NCBI GenBank assembly: GCA_035540755.1
Contig: DATLGD010000120.1
Location: 1-32,362, forward strand
Direction of reading: 5' to 3'
DNA: 32,362 bases
Source of the DNA: DATLGD01 sp035540755
Lineage (GTDB): Bacteria; Actinomycetota; Actinomycetes; Mycobacteriales; SCTD01
The notes under the pieces were generated by a model, which saw only the letters and a program-made list of their open reading frames with translations, had not been told where the DNA came from and did no database searches. The position numbers and the translations under genes were made by a program. Positions 7,211 to 15,164 of this stretch are shown piece after piece (within the stretch, counting starts at the first letter, position 1; each line of letters opens with the position of its first letter).

Positions 7211-7882
7211 TCAGTCCCCCGCGAGCGGGCGGTCCGGGTCGTGCGCAGCCGGTGCCGGCGCGCCGTCCTGCTGCTCTCGCTTGGCCGCGGCGACCACCTG
7301 CCGGACCTGGACGGCGTAGAGGACGCCCGCCCACAGGTACAGCGCGCTCCCCCAGGCGGCGAAGGCCCATCCGAGCGGGCGGAACACGTCCGCGAGGAGC
7401 CCGTCGTTGCCGGGGAGCGCGGCCAGGAGCATCGGGAAGGCGAACAGCAGGTTGAAGGTGGCGGCCTTGCCCAGGAAGTGCACCGGCAGGGGGCCGTAGC
7501 CGTGCTTGCGCAGGTAGGGCAGCGTCGTCACGCCGAGCAGGACGTCGCGCCCGACGATGGCGGTCGCCCACCACCACGGGATGCCGTCGCGGAGCACCAG
7601 TCCGGCGAGGGTGGCGAGGATGTAGAGCCGGTCCGCCAGCGGGTCGAGCAGCTGGCCGAGCCGGGTGTAGGCGTTGTAGCGGCGGGCGATCTGGCCGTCC
7701 AGCCAGTCGGAGAACCCGGCCGCCATGAGCAGCAGGATCGCCAGGCCGTCGCGCTCCACCACCAGCAGCAGGTAGAGGAAGACGGGCACGCCCAGCAGGC
7801 GGAGCATCGACAGCGCATTGGGCACGGTCCACACCCGCCCGGACACCGCCTCGTCCGGCGGTCCGGCGAGCTGTTCGGCCAC
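7211..7882 (-). CDS. CDP-alcohol phosphatidyltransferase (PgsA2 / cardiolipin synthase type)
   Basis: A 223-residue integral membrane enzyme with the complete family motif: D59, D62-G63, A66-R67, G76, D80 and D84. It transfers a phosphatidyl group from a CDP-linked lipid to an alcohol. Position matches pgsA2 (Rv1822) of M. tuberculosis and, as I recall, the Streptomyces coelicolor SCO1389 group, which was shown to be a eukaryote-type cardiolipin synthase; the acceptor cannot be decided from sequence alone, so no symbol is given. The GTG at 7882 is chosen because GGGAGG lies about seven bases upstream; the 35 residues before it in frame are Arg/Ala-rich and look non-coding. It heads the run down to gcvH. 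Confidence 0.88.
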   Translation of the reverse strand: MAEQLAGPPDEAVSGRVWTVPNALSMLRLLGVPVFLYLLLVVERDGLAILLLMAAGFSDWLDGQIARRYNAYTRLGQLLDPLADRLYILATLAGLVLRDGIPWWWATAIVGRDVLLGVTTLPYLRKHGYGPLPVHFLGKAATFNLLFAFPMLLAALPGNDGLLADVFRPLGWAFAAWGSALYLWAGVLYAVQVRQVVAAAKREQQDGAPAPAAHDPDRPLAGD

Positions 7883-7911
7883 GCTTGCCCTCCCGGCCTC
7901 GGACCTCGCCG

Positions 7912-7917
7912 ACCCTA
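7912..7917 (-). promoter_or_regulatory. Possible -10 box for the phosphatidyltransferase operon
   Basis: TAGGGT on the minus strand, about 30 bases before the GTG at 7882. No good -35 box is seen 17-18 bases upstream (TGCTGT is the best), so the call rests on the -10 and its position. The rest of 7883-8066 holds nothing else recognisable. Confidence 0.35.
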
Positions 7918-8066
7918 TCGCGCGGCGCCGCGGCACAGCAGCCGACGCGCGACAGGCGACGTCCGCGGCGCGGCGGCGCCGTCCCACCGCCCGGTGGGCG
8001 TCCCGCGGGTGCGCTCAGCGGCGGGTCGTGGCGCCGGCGCGACCCGCGGCGCGACACCGGCTCTTG

Positions 8067-8072
8067 TACAGT
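8067..8072 (+). promoter_or_regulatory. Possible -10 box for tRNA-Pro
   Basis: TACAGT lies 12 bases before the tRNA-Pro 5' end, so transcription would begin only a few bases upstream of the mature end. The -35 region (about 8044-8049) has no clear match. Confidence 0.35.
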
Positions 8073-8084
8073 GCTCCTGCTCCA

Positions 8085-8158
<74 letters not shown>

Positions 8159-8176
8159 CCGTGAAAGCGCAGGTCA

Positions 8177-8210
8177 GAGGCGGTTCGGCCCATCCGGGGC
8201 CGGCCGCCTC
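8177..8210. terminator. Strong hairpin between tRNA-Pro and der
   Basis: GAGGCGG (8177-8183) pairs with CCGCCTC (8204-8210), and inside it CGGCCC (8186-8191) pairs with GGGCCG (8197-8202) around a five-base loop: 13 base pairs with one small internal loop. It sits between the plus-strand tRNA and the end of the minus-strand der gene, so it can end both transcripts. There is no U run, as is common in actinobacteria. Confidence 0.65.
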
Positions 8211-8238
8211 CGTCGTCGTCCGGCCGTCGGCGCCGGGC

Positions 8239-9609
8239 TCAGCCCTTGCCGCCGCGCCGCTTCTCGCGCACGCGCACGCTGACCTCGACCGGGCTGCCGG
8301 CGAAGCCGAAGTCCTCGCGCAGCCGCCGCTCGACGAACCTGCGGTAGCCGGCCTCGAGGAAGCCGGAGGTGAACAGCACGAACCGCGGCGGGCGGGTCCC
8401 GCCCTGCGTGGCGAAGAGCACCTTCGGCTGCTTGCCGCCGCGGACCGGCGGCGGCGTCTGACCGACCAGGTCGCTGATCCAGCTGTTCAGCCGGCCGGTC
8501 GAGACCCGCGTCTCCCAGCCGGCGAGAGCCTGCTCGATGGCCGGCCCGAGCTTGTCGACGGCACGCCCGGTGAGCGCGGAGACGTTCACCCGCGGCGCCC
8601 ACTGCACCCGCGCGAGGTCCCGCTCGATCTCCTTCGCCAGCTGGGGTCGGCGCTCCTCGTCGACCAGGTCCCACTTGTTGAAGGCGAGGACCAGAGCGCG
8701 CCCCGCCTCGACCACCATCGCGATGATGCGCTGGTCCTGCTCGCTGATCGGCTCCGACGCGTCCAGGAGCACCACGGCGATCTCCGCGGCGTCGATCGCC
8801 GACGAGGTGCGCAACGACGAGTAGTACTCGGCGCCGGAGGCGTGCGACACGCGTCGGCGAAGACCCGCCGTATCGACAAAGCGGTACGTCGACCCACCGA
8901 CGTCAACCAGGGAGTCGACCGGGTCCCGGGTGGTGCCGGCGGTGCTGTCGACCACGACCCTGGTCTCCCCGGCCAGCCGGTTGAGCAGGGAGCTCTTGCC
9001 CACGTTCGGACGCCCGACGAGCGCGACGCGGCGCGGTCCGGACTCCTCGTCGAAGCGCTCGGCCGGGGTCTCCGGCAGGGCCTCGAGGACCACGTCGAGC
9101 AGGTCGCCGCTCCCCCGGCCGTGCAGCGCCGAGACCGGGTGCGGCTCACCGAGACCGAGCGACCAGAGCATCGCGGCATCCGCCTCGGCCCGCTGGTCGT
9201 CCACCTTGTTGGCCACCAGGACCACCGGCTTGCCGGAGCGGCGCAGGACCTTCACGACGGCCTCGTCGGCGTCGGTGGAACCCACCGTGGCGTCGACGAC
9301 GAACAGGACTGCGTCCGCGGCGCTGACAGCGACCTCGGCCTGCGCGGCGACCGCCTTCTGCAGGCCGACGGCGTCGGGGTCCCAGCCCCCCGTGTCCACG
9401 ACCGTGAAGCGCCGCCCGCGCCACTGGGCGTCGTACGTGACGCGGTCGCGGGTGACGCCGGGGACGTCCTGCACGACCGCCTCGCGGCGGCCGAGGATGC
9501 GGTTCACCAGAGTCGACTTGCCGACGTTCGGTCGTCCGACGACCGCGAGGACCGGCTGCGGCGCCTCGGGCGGCTCGGCGTCGCCGCCCGCTTCCCTGAC
9601 GTCGGTCAT
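8239..9609 (-). CDS. der: Ribosome-assembly GTPase Der (EngA)
   Basis: A 456-residue double GTPase needed for maturation of the 50S ribosomal subunit. G-domain 1 (about 20-185) has GRPNVGKST (25-33), DTGG (72-75) and NKVD (134-137); G-domain 2 (about 193-360) has GRPNVGKSS (199-207), DTAG (246-249) and NKWD (311-314); a KH-like RNA-binding domain ends the protein, with a basic tail. The ATG at 9609 overlaps the plsC stop (ATGA) and gives a normal N-terminal extension; the longer frame upstream is the wrong frame of plsC. It is the last gene of the tyrA-cmk-plsC-der run, and a strong hairpin follows. Confidence 0.97.
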   Translation of the reverse strand: MTDVREAGGDAEPPEAPQPVLAVVGRPNVGKSTLVNRILGRREAVVQDVPGVTRDRVTYDAQWRGRRFTVVDTGGWDPDAVGLQKAVAAQAEVAVSAADAVLFVVDATVGSTDADEAVVKVLRRSGKPVVLVANKVDDQRAEADAAMLWSLGLGEPHPVSALHGRGSGDLLDVVLEALPETPAERFDEESGPRRVALVGRPNVGKSSLLNRLAGETRVVVDSTAGTTRDPVDSLVDVGGSTYRFVDTAGLRRRVSHASGAEYYSSLRTSSAIDAAEIAVVLLDASEPISEQDQRIIAMVVEAGRALVLAFNKWDLVDEERRPQLAKEIERDLARVQWAPRVNVSALTGRAVDKLGPAIEQALAGWETRVSTGRLNSWISDLVGQTPPPVRGGKQPKVLFATQGGTRPPRFVLFTSGFLEAGYRRFVERRLREDFGFAGSPVEVSVRVREKRRGGKG

Positions 9610-10277
9610 CGCTGTGCCGCTCCGGCGTCCACGTGCTCGAGCAGGCCGGCGCGGATCCGCTCGGCTGCGGCCCGCACAGTGCTGCGGGCCCGCGGGTCTC
9701 CGGGCACCTCGACGGCGAAGGGCGCGCCGAAGCGGAGGACCACCTGGGAGCGCAGGCGCGGCCTCCACGTGCCCCTCGGGACCGCCTCGTCCGTGCCGGT
9801 GATGGAGACCGGGACGACCCGCGCGCCGCTGCGCAGCGCGAGCCAGGCCAACCCGTCGGTGACCGACTCGAGCCGCCCTTGCCCCCGGGTGCCCTCGGGA
9901 AAGACGGTGAGCGCACTCCCCCGCTGCAGAGCGTGCAGGCCGGCCCGCAGGGCGGCGCGGTCGGGAGCGCCGCGGCGCACCGGGATGACGTCGAGCCGGC
10001 GCCACAGCCGCGTCCACACGCCGACGAAGATCTCGGACTTCGCCAGTACGGCCGTCGGCCTGGGCAGCAGGAGGAAGACCAGCGGGCCGTCGAGGAAGCC
10101 GCGGTGGTTGCCGGCCACGAGCACGGGGCCCGCGGACGGGACGTGCTCGCCGCCCTGCACGTCGATGCGGAACAGGGCGTGGGCGAGGGCCCTGCCCAGC
10201 AACCGGCAGGCCGCCGTCACGACCGCGGAGCGCTGCTCGATCGTCCCGGGGAGGACGGGCAGAGCCGCGGCGGTCAC
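9606..10277 (-). CDS. plsC: 1-acylglycerol-3-phosphate acyltransferase (PlsC family)
   Basis: A 223-residue membrane-associated acyltransferase of the PlsC family, transferring a fatty acyl chain to lysophosphatidic acid in phospholipid synthesis. The catalytic HxxxxD motif is H58-D63 (NHRGFLD), the glycerophosphate-binding motif is FPEGTR (126-131), and VPVSITGTDE follows. No clear multi-pass membrane region is present. The GTG start overlaps the cmk stop (GTGA). The cmk-plsC-der order is common in actinobacteria. The exact acceptor could be another lysolipid; the family assignment is firm. Confidence 0.9.
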   Translation of the reverse strand: MTAAALPVLPGTIEQRSAVVTAACRLLGRALAHALFRIDVQGGEHVPSAGPVLVAGNHRGFLDGPLVFLLLPRPTAVLAKSEIFVGVWTRLWRRLDVIPVRRGAPDRAALRAGLHALQRGSALTVFPEGTRGQGRLESVTDGLAWLALRSGARVVPVSITGTDEAVPRGTWRPRLRSQVVLRFGAPFAVEVPGDPRARSTVRAAAERIRAGLLEHVDAGAAQR

Positions 10278-10984
10278 CGGGCCGCTCCGTCGACGAGCCC
10301 GGCCTGCCTGGCCAGCTCCAGCACCCGCTCGACGACCGCGTCGGCGTCCATCGCGCTGCTGTCGAGCACGACGGCGCCCGGCGCGACGGCCAGCGGGCTG
10401 GTCGCCCGGCCGCTGTCGAGCGCGTCGCGGCGGGCGAGATCGGCTGCCACCGCCTCCTGCAGCGCCGTCCCGCCGGACGGCAGGGCCACCCCGGCGTCCG
10501 CGTCCGCGGCCCGCCGGCGGGCCCGCTCCTCCGGCGAGGCGTCGAGGTACACCTTCACGCGGGCGTCCGGCAGGACCACGGCTGCGATGTCACGGCCCTC
10601 GACGACGGCGCCGCCGGTGCCGGCCAGCTCGCGCTGCAGCGCGACGAGCAGCCGGCGCACCTCGGGGACCGCGCTGACCGCGCTCACGGACGCGGTGACG
10701 TCGGCGCCGCGCAGCGCCTCGCTGACGTCGGTCCCGTCCAGGGTCGTGGCGGAGGCGTCCGGGTCGGTGACCTGCGCGATCCGGCTGCCACGGGCGACCT
10801 CCACCACGGCAGCAGCGTCGTCGAGCGCGACGCCCGAGCGGAGGGCGGCGAGGGTGACGGCGCGGTAGGTGGCCCCCGTGTCGACGTACCGCCACCCGAG
10901 CGTCCGGGCGACCCGCCTGGCCACGGTGCTCTTGCCGGAGCCCGACGGGCCGTCGAGCGCGATCGCCCGGGTGGCACCGGTCAC
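10274..10984 (-). CDS. cmk: Cytidylate kinase
   Basis: A 236-residue (d)CMP kinase that phosphorylates CMP and dCMP with ATP for nucleotide recycling. The P-loop GPSGSGKST is at residues 12-20; WRYVDTGATYRAVT binds the nucleotide; EGRDIAAVVLPDA and YLDASPEERARRR (lid) follow. The GTG at 10984 is chosen because AGGAG lies five bases upstream and the next residues are the usual N-terminus; 27 further codons in frame toward tyrA look non-coding. It begins 59 bases after tyrA. Confidence 0.95.
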   Translation of the reverse strand: MTGATRAIALDGPSGSGKSTVARRVARTLGWRYVDTGATYRAVTLAALRSGVALDDAAAVVEVARGSRIAQVTDPDASATTLDGTDVSEALRGADVTASVSAVSAVPEVRRLLVALQRELAGTGGAVVEGRDIAAVVLPDARVKVYLDASPEERARRRAADADAGVALPSGGTALQEAVAADLARRDALDSGRATSPLAVAPGAVVLDSSAMDADAVVERVLELARQAGLVDGAAR

Positions 10985-11043
10985 GAGAACTCCTGGATCG
11001 TCCGACGGGGTCGCGGCCAGCCTAGTCAGGGACGACGGCCGGC

Positions 11044-12225
11044 TCAGTCCTCGAGCAGCTCCCAACCACAGACCGACAGCGCCTCCCGCGCCGCGGGACG
11101 GTCAGCTGCCCGGACGAGCAGCTCGACGAGCCCGCGGGGGCGCCCCGGGAGGTGCTCCACGCGCACGTCCTCGACGTTGACACCGGCCTCTGCCGCGCAG
11201 GCCAGCACGCCGGCGATCTGCCCCGGACGGTCGCGCACGCTGACGAGCACCGGGACGAAGGCAGACGTCTCGGCGCGCCGCTTCAGGGGCAGCCGGGCCC
11301 GACCGCGGGCGCCGCGGAGCAGGAGGTCGCGCAGGGCGTCCGCTGCAGCCGGTGCGTCGCTGCCGCCGGCCGCGAGCCGGTCCAGGTGCCGTGCCGTGCC
11401 GGCGAGGTCCGCAGCGAGGTCGTGCACGAGCGGGGCCACCTGCGCGGCGTTGCTGGTGAGGATGTCGACCCACAGCTCGGCATCGCTCGCGGCGATCCGC
11501 GTCGTGTCCTGGAGCCCCGGCCCGGCCAGGGAGTAGGCGTCGGGGCCGGGCGCCGAGGCCTTCGGGCCGGCGTGGCCCGGGGTCGCGGCGCCAGCCGTGT
11601 CGGGATCCGGGGAGCTGCCGCCGACCGCGTCCAGCTGTGCGGCCAGCGCGCTCGCCGCGAGCTGGGGCAGGTGACTGACCAGCGCCACGGCCGCGTCGTG
11701 CGCGTCGGCACCGATCTCGACGGGGACCGCACCGCAGGCCTCCGCCAGCCAGCGCACGGCGCCGAGGACGTCGATGTCCGTCGTGGGTCCGGCGCACACG
11801 GCCCACGGGCGGTCGACGAACAGGCGGGCCGACGCGGCAGACGGCCCACGCGTCTCGCGCCCGGCCAGGGGATGCCCTCCGCAGAACCGCCGCAACAAGG
11901 AGACGTCAGGGCCGGCCAGCCTCTCGACCTCGTGTTGAACTCGAGCCTGAGCTGACGCTACATGGCTGACCGTGGGTGTCAGGGTTGACCGCAGAAGGCG
12001 GTTGACGATCCGGCCGGTGGCCGCTGGCGGTGCGCACACGACGACCAGGTCCACGGCCGCGCGACGGTCCCACCGCCGCCCGGCGCCGCGGGACACGGCC
12101 GCCTCGACAGTGGCGTCGTCCACGTCGTCGAGCAGCACGTCGGCGACGTCGCGCAGGGCCATGCCGATGGACGTGCCGATCAGGCCGGTGCCGACGATCG
12201 CCACCCGGCCGGACATCACCGCCAT
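11044..12225 (-). CDS. tyrA: Prephenate dehydrogenase with ACT domain
   Basis: A 393-residue TyrA, which oxidatively decarboxylates prephenate to 4-hydroxyphenylpyruvate with NAD(P). The nucleotide-binding motif is GTGLIGTSIG (12-21); GGHPLAGRE (116-124) and SHLPQL (184-189) mark the substrate site; DTTRIAASD follows. A C-terminal ACT domain (about 322-393, FVPVLVSVRDRPGQIAGVL) suggests feedback control by an amino acid. About 30 Pro/Gly/Ala-rich residues (200-231) are inserted just before the LAGPGLQDTTR segment, in what is normally a short loop. Starts at ATG 12225 or ATG 12216 are both possible. aroH lies upstream, but 361 bases away. Confidence 0.93.
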   Translation of the reverse strand: MAVMSGRVAIVGTGLIGTSIGMALRDVADVLLDDVDDATVEAAVSRGAGRRWDRRAAVDLVVVCAPPAATGRIVNRLLRSTLTPTVSHVASAQARVQHEVERLAGPDVSLLRRFCGGHPLAGRETRGPSAASARLFVDRPWAVCAGPTTDIDVLGAVRWLAEACGAVPVEIGADAHDAAVALVSHLPQLAASALAAQLDAVGGSSPDPDTAGAATPGHAGPKASAPGPDAYSLAGPGLQDTTRIAASDAELWVDILTSNAAQVAPLVHDLAADLAGTARHLDRLAAGGSDAPAAADALRDLLLRGARGRARLPLKRRAETSAFVPVLVSVRDRPGQIAGVLACAAEAGVNVEDVRVEHLPGRPRGLVELLVRAADRPAAREALSVCGWELLED

Positions 12226-12586
12226 GTCGTCCGCCCCGGCTCCCGGACAACCAGGTGGTACGGCCTCGCCGCACCGGGGTCCCGCACGACGCCGGCGCTG
12301 ACCCGTGTGCCGTGCGCGCGCGCTGCCCCTCCCGGTCCATCACGTCCGGGCCGGGACTCGGCCGCGGCAGCGCCTCCGAGTCGGTCCCGTCCGGCGTCGG
12401 CCAGCTGGCGGGCTGCGACCCGGCGTGCCGGTGGGCACGTCGACCGCCTCATCCGCCTGGACCCCACCGGACCGAGCCGCCGAGCTGATCCGCGGCCGGT
12501 GAACGCACGGCGGTAGCGCCGGCGTCCTGGACCATTCGCGCGTACGCCGTCTCCCCGAACCGGGCATACGGCGGCCGTGGGCTGGG
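12226..12586. other. 361-base gap between aroH and tyrA
   Basis: No gene is supported on either strand: all open frames are Arg/Pro/Ala-rich with no recognisable family. CGCCGT (12545-12550) and ACGGCG (12568-12573) could form a weak six-base-pair stem just after aroH. In related genomes these two genes are usually close, so the gap is unusual. Confidence 0.5.
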
Positions 12587-12949
12587 TCACGTCGGCAGGT
12601 CGGTGCGCAGCGCGGCTGCGCCGCGCAGGTAGACGTGCCGCACGTCCGCCCGAGCAGCATCGGTCTCGACGTGCGCCAGCAGCCGCAGCACGCGAGGCAT
12701 GGCGCCAGGCACCGCGATCTCCGTGGCGCACAGCAGCGGAACATCCGTGATGCCCATCTGCCTCGCCGCGTAGGCCGGGAACTCCGACGTCAGATCAGGG
12801 GTCGCGGTGAACACGACGCTGATGAGGTCGTCCGGGGAGAAGGCGTTGCGCTCGAGCACGGCCGTGAGCAGCTCGGTCGTCGCATTCAGGACCGCCTGGC
12901 GGTCGTCCTGGTCCACCTGAATGGCGCCTCGCACCGCTCGCACTGCCAC
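12587..12949 (-). CDS. aroH: Chorismate mutase, AroH type
   Basis: A 120-residue monofunctional chorismate mutase of the Bacillus subtilis AroH fold, converting chorismate to prephenate, the substrate of the TyrA encoded just downstream. Active-site residues align with B. subtilis AroH: the Arg of VRGA near the N-terminus, Glu in CATEIAVPG, Arg in PRVLRLL and Tyr in RHVYLRGA. FTATPDLTSEFPA is also typical. Four GTG codons near the 5' end could serve as start; 12949 is chosen because GGAGG lies five bases upstream, whereas the GTG at 12955 overlaps that ribosome site. It is expressed from a region of lower GC. Confidence 0.93.
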   Translation of the reverse strand: MAVRAVRGAIQVDQDDRQAVLNATTELLTAVLERNAFSPDDLISVVFTATPDLTSEFPAYAARQMGITDVPLLCATEIAVPGAMPRVLRLLAHVETDAARADVRHVYLRGAAALRTDLPT

Positions 12950-12972
12950 TGCCACCTCCGCGTCGACGGCGA

Positions 12973-12978
12973 ACTCTA
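12973..12978 (-). promoter_or_regulatory. Possible -10 box for aroH
   Basis: TAGAGT on the minus strand, about 23 bases before the chosen aroH start. No matching -35 box is seen (GACATC at an 18-base spacing), so confidence is low. Confidence 0.35.
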
Positions 12979-13602
12979 GCGATCAGCGGCCTTGACGATG
13001 TCGCTGCACAGCGGTGTGTCGTGAAGCAGATCCGTTTCCGAAGGCAGCAGTCGATACCACCGCAGGCAGTTACAGCGCTTGGCCGGTATCTCGTTGAACA
13101 ACTGAATCGGCTCATCGGCGAGTCTTTCTGACGTCCTGCCGCTTCAGCATCGAGCCGGTCAAGCGATGTGGAGTTGCAGCGGCTAAGCGCTTCCTAGGCG
13201 AGGCGGTTAGTCGACAGGACAGGCTGCGCCTGCGGGAGTGACAAGTCGACATGCGGCAGCGCGGCGGGCAGCGTCGGGGGCATCGGCGCCAGCTGACCCA
13301 GAGCGGCAGCTCAACGCTGCAGGCGCTAGCCGTGCAGATACTTGAACCACTACGTCGACAAAGCGGTTGCTCGGCTGCGCCACATGCCGGCATGACACGC
13401 CTCACCAGAGCGCACCGGAAACGCGCCCACTGCACAGGCGCCACCGCTGGTCCCACCCCCGTTTTCGACGACCCGGTCCGCAACGCGGTCCATGGCCGCG
13501 TCGCGACGGCACACGTTGCGACGGCTCCAGCCGTCCGCCGGCCTCGCCGACCGGCATCCGATCTGCCACAGGTCGATCGATGACGCGGACGAGGCTCGTC
13601 TT

Positions 13603-13632
13603 CCGCGCCACACCGCGCCACACCGCGCCGCA
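13603..13632. repeat. 10-bp tandem repeat, three copies
   Basis: CCGCGCCACA at 13603-13612 and 13613-13622, then CCGCGCCGCA at 13623-13632 with one change. It is non-coding, in the gap after rluB. Confidence 0.8.
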
Positions 13633-13654
13633 CCGGGACCGACCCGCGCTGAGA

Positions 13655-13680
13655 GCGGACGAGGGCCGTGCCTCGTCCGC
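13655..13680. terminator. Perfect 10-bp hairpin downstream of rluB
   Basis: GCGGACGAGG (13655-13664), six-base loop, CCTCGTCCGC (13671-13680). It lies about 150 bases after the rluB stop, the first strong structure for transcripts of the parA-scpAB-rluB operon. There is no U run. Confidence 0.55.
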
Positions 13681-13831
13681 GGCGTGCGGCGAGCCCGGGG
13701 GCCGCGGGAGTGACGCACGCAGAACCGGGCGCGGACGGCTCGGTGGACGGGCGGCGTCGAGCGCACGCGCCGCGATCCGGTCGTACAGGGCGGCTCGGCG
13801 CGTGAGGGACGAGCCGGACGGCGGCGGTCTC

Positions 13832-14566
13832 CTACAGGCCGACGGTCTCGTAGAGCGCGCCGACTTCCTGGGTGGTCAGTGGTCGCAGCTTGCCCGGTCG
13901 CTGATCGCCGAGCCGGAGTGGCCCGATCCGGGTGCGCACGAGCCGCTCAACCGGGTGCCCGACGGACTCCAGGAGGCGTCGGACGATGTGCTTGCGCCCC
14001 TCGTGCAGGACGAGCTCCACGAGGACCCGTCCTGCGGAGGAGTCGACCAGCCGGAACTCGTCCACCCTGGCGAACCCGTCCTCGAGCTCTACGCCGTCGC
14101 GCAGCCGGCGGCCGACGTCCCTGGCCATGGGGCCGGGCACGTCGGCCAGGTAGGTCTTGGGCACGGCATAGGAGGGGTGGGTCAGTCGGTTCGCCAGCTC
14201 GCCGTCGTTGGTGAGCAGGAGCAGCCCCTCGGTGTCGGCGTCGAGCCTGCCGACGTGGAAGAGGCGCTCCTTGCGGCCGGCGACGAGGTCGCCGACCGAC
14301 GGCCGACCATCGGGGTCGGACATGGCCGTGACCATGCCCCGCGGCTTGTTCAGCGACAGGTGCACCGAACCGCTCGGTGCCGCGACGCGCATGCCGTCGA
14401 CGCGCACGACGGCGGTGGTCGGATCGACCCGACGACCCTGGCTGGTCACCGTCTCGCCGTCGACAGAGACGCGCCCCTCCGCGATGATCTCCTCGCAGGC
14501 CCGCCGCGATCCGAGCCCCGCGGCCGCCAGCACCTTCTGCAGTCGAATTCCCTCTGCCTCAGTCAT
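13832..14566 (-). CDS. rluB: 23S rRNA pseudouridine synthase RluB/RsuA family
   Basis: A 244-residue pseudouridine synthase. An S4 RNA-binding domain (about 8-65, RLQKVLAAAGLGSRRACEE) precedes the catalytic domain, with the active-site motif GRLDADTEG and catalytic Asp near residue 109, then LTNDGELANRLTHPS and KTYLADVPG. The usual target of this group is the peptidyl-transferase region of 23S rRNA; the exact uridine is not readable here. The ATG at 14566 is chosen because GGTGAGG lies just upstream and it begins seven bases after scpB; an ATG at 14605 would overlap scpB by 32 bases. The scpA-scpB-rluB order is widely conserved. Confidence 0.93.
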   Translation of the reverse strand: MTEAEGIRLQKVLAAAGLGSRRACEEIIAEGRVSVDGETVTSQGRRVDPTTAVVRVDGMRVAAPSGSVHLSLNKPRGMVTAMSDPDGRPSVGDLVAGRKERLFHVGRLDADTEGLLLLTNDGELANRLTHPSYAVPKTYLADVPGPMARDVGRRLRDGVELEDGFARVDEFRLVDSSAGRVLVELVLHEGRKHIVRRLLESVGHPVERLVRTRIGPLRLGDQRPGKLRPLTTQEVGALYETVGL

Positions 14567-14573
14567 CTCATCC

Positions 14574-15164
14574 TCACCTTGATGTCGAGCCTTCTTCCAC
14601 GTCATCGATCTCAGGCAGAAGTGGAGCCAGAGACGGCAGCATGGCTAGTGAGTCGAGCCCGAGCTTCTCCAGCAGAAGCGGGGTCGTGACGTAGAGGGTG
14701 CCGCCGCTCTCCGGATCTGCACCGGCTTCGGTCACCAGCCCACGCGCGACCAGCGTGCGCACGACGCCGTCGACGTTCACCCCGCGGACCGCGCTGACCC
14801 GGGCCCGGGTGACCGGCTGCCGGTAGGCGATGACGGCCAACGTCTCGAGGGCGGCCTGGGTGAGCCGCGCCTGCTGGCCGTCCAGCACGAACCGCTCCAC
14901 CCACGGCGCGCACCGCTCCCGGGTGTAGAGCCGCCACCCGCCCGCTGCCGGGCGGAGGGCGAACCCCCGTTCCTGCCGGTCGTACTCCGCCGCCAGCGCG
15001 GTCAGGGCCGCCTCGACCTCCTCGGTGGGCCGCTCCACGACCTGAGCCAAGGTCACCGCAGGCACCGGCTCGTCGGTGACGAGCAGGACTGCCTCGAGCA
15101 GCGCGGGCAGTGCCGGCTGCGGATCCTCGACTCCCTGCAGGTGGGCGCCAGGGCGGTGGGTCAT
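14574..15164 (-). CDS. scpB: Segregation and condensation protein B
   Basis: A 196-residue ScpB, the winged-helix dimer that binds ScpA in the Smc-ScpAB condensin complex and organises the chromosome during segregation. Two winged-helix domains are visible: the first with LLEAVLLVTDEPV and LAQVVERP, the second with LTQAALETLAVIAYRQPVTR and VDGVVRTLVARGLV. The C-terminal tail ends in an acidic stretch. The ATG overlaps the scpA stop (ATGA), giving coupled synthesis of the two partners. Confidence 0.95.
   Translation of the reverse strand: MTHRPGAHLQGVEDPQPALPALLEAVLLVTDEPVPAVTLAQVVERPTEEVEAALTALAAEYDRQERGFALRPAAGGWRLYTRERCAPWVERFVLDGQQARLTQAALETLAVIAYRQPVTRARVSAVRGVNVDGVVRTLVARGLVTEAGADPESGGTLYVTTPLLLEKLGLDSLAMLPSLAPLLPEIDDVEEGSTSR

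Larger units (their letters stand above)
12979..13831. other. Gene-free stretch of lower GC between rluB and aroH
   Basis: About 850 bases with no intact gene. A hand count over 13021-13140 gives 68 G+C in 120 (57%), with 60-62% in 13141-13200 and 13321-13380, against above 70% in neighbouring genes. On the minus strand, 12976-13143 is open for 55 codons between two stops and encodes a natural-looking peptide with RCNCLRWYRLLPSETDLL, but has no ATG or GTG start. The plus strand over 13021-13131 also reads as a plausible peptide. The stretch may be a decayed gene or a small RNA region. Its left part holds a tandem repeat and a hairpin listed separately. Confidence 0.5.

Noticed and set aside
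4513..7455. A very long open frame (about 980 codons) on the plus strand
   Set aside because: It is antisense to the nucleotidyltransferase gene, which has clear domains; the plus-strand product is rich in Arg, Gly, Asp and His with no family, as expected from high GC with few stops.
12216..12731. A 171-codon minus-strand frame spanning the aroH-tyrA gap
   Set aside because: It overlaps aroH in another frame and is mostly Arg/Ala/Gly-rich with no recognisable domain.
13112..13633. A 173-codon minus-strand frame in the low-GC stretch
   Set aside because: Strongly Arg/Cys/Ser-rich composition typical of a wrong frame; no motif seen.
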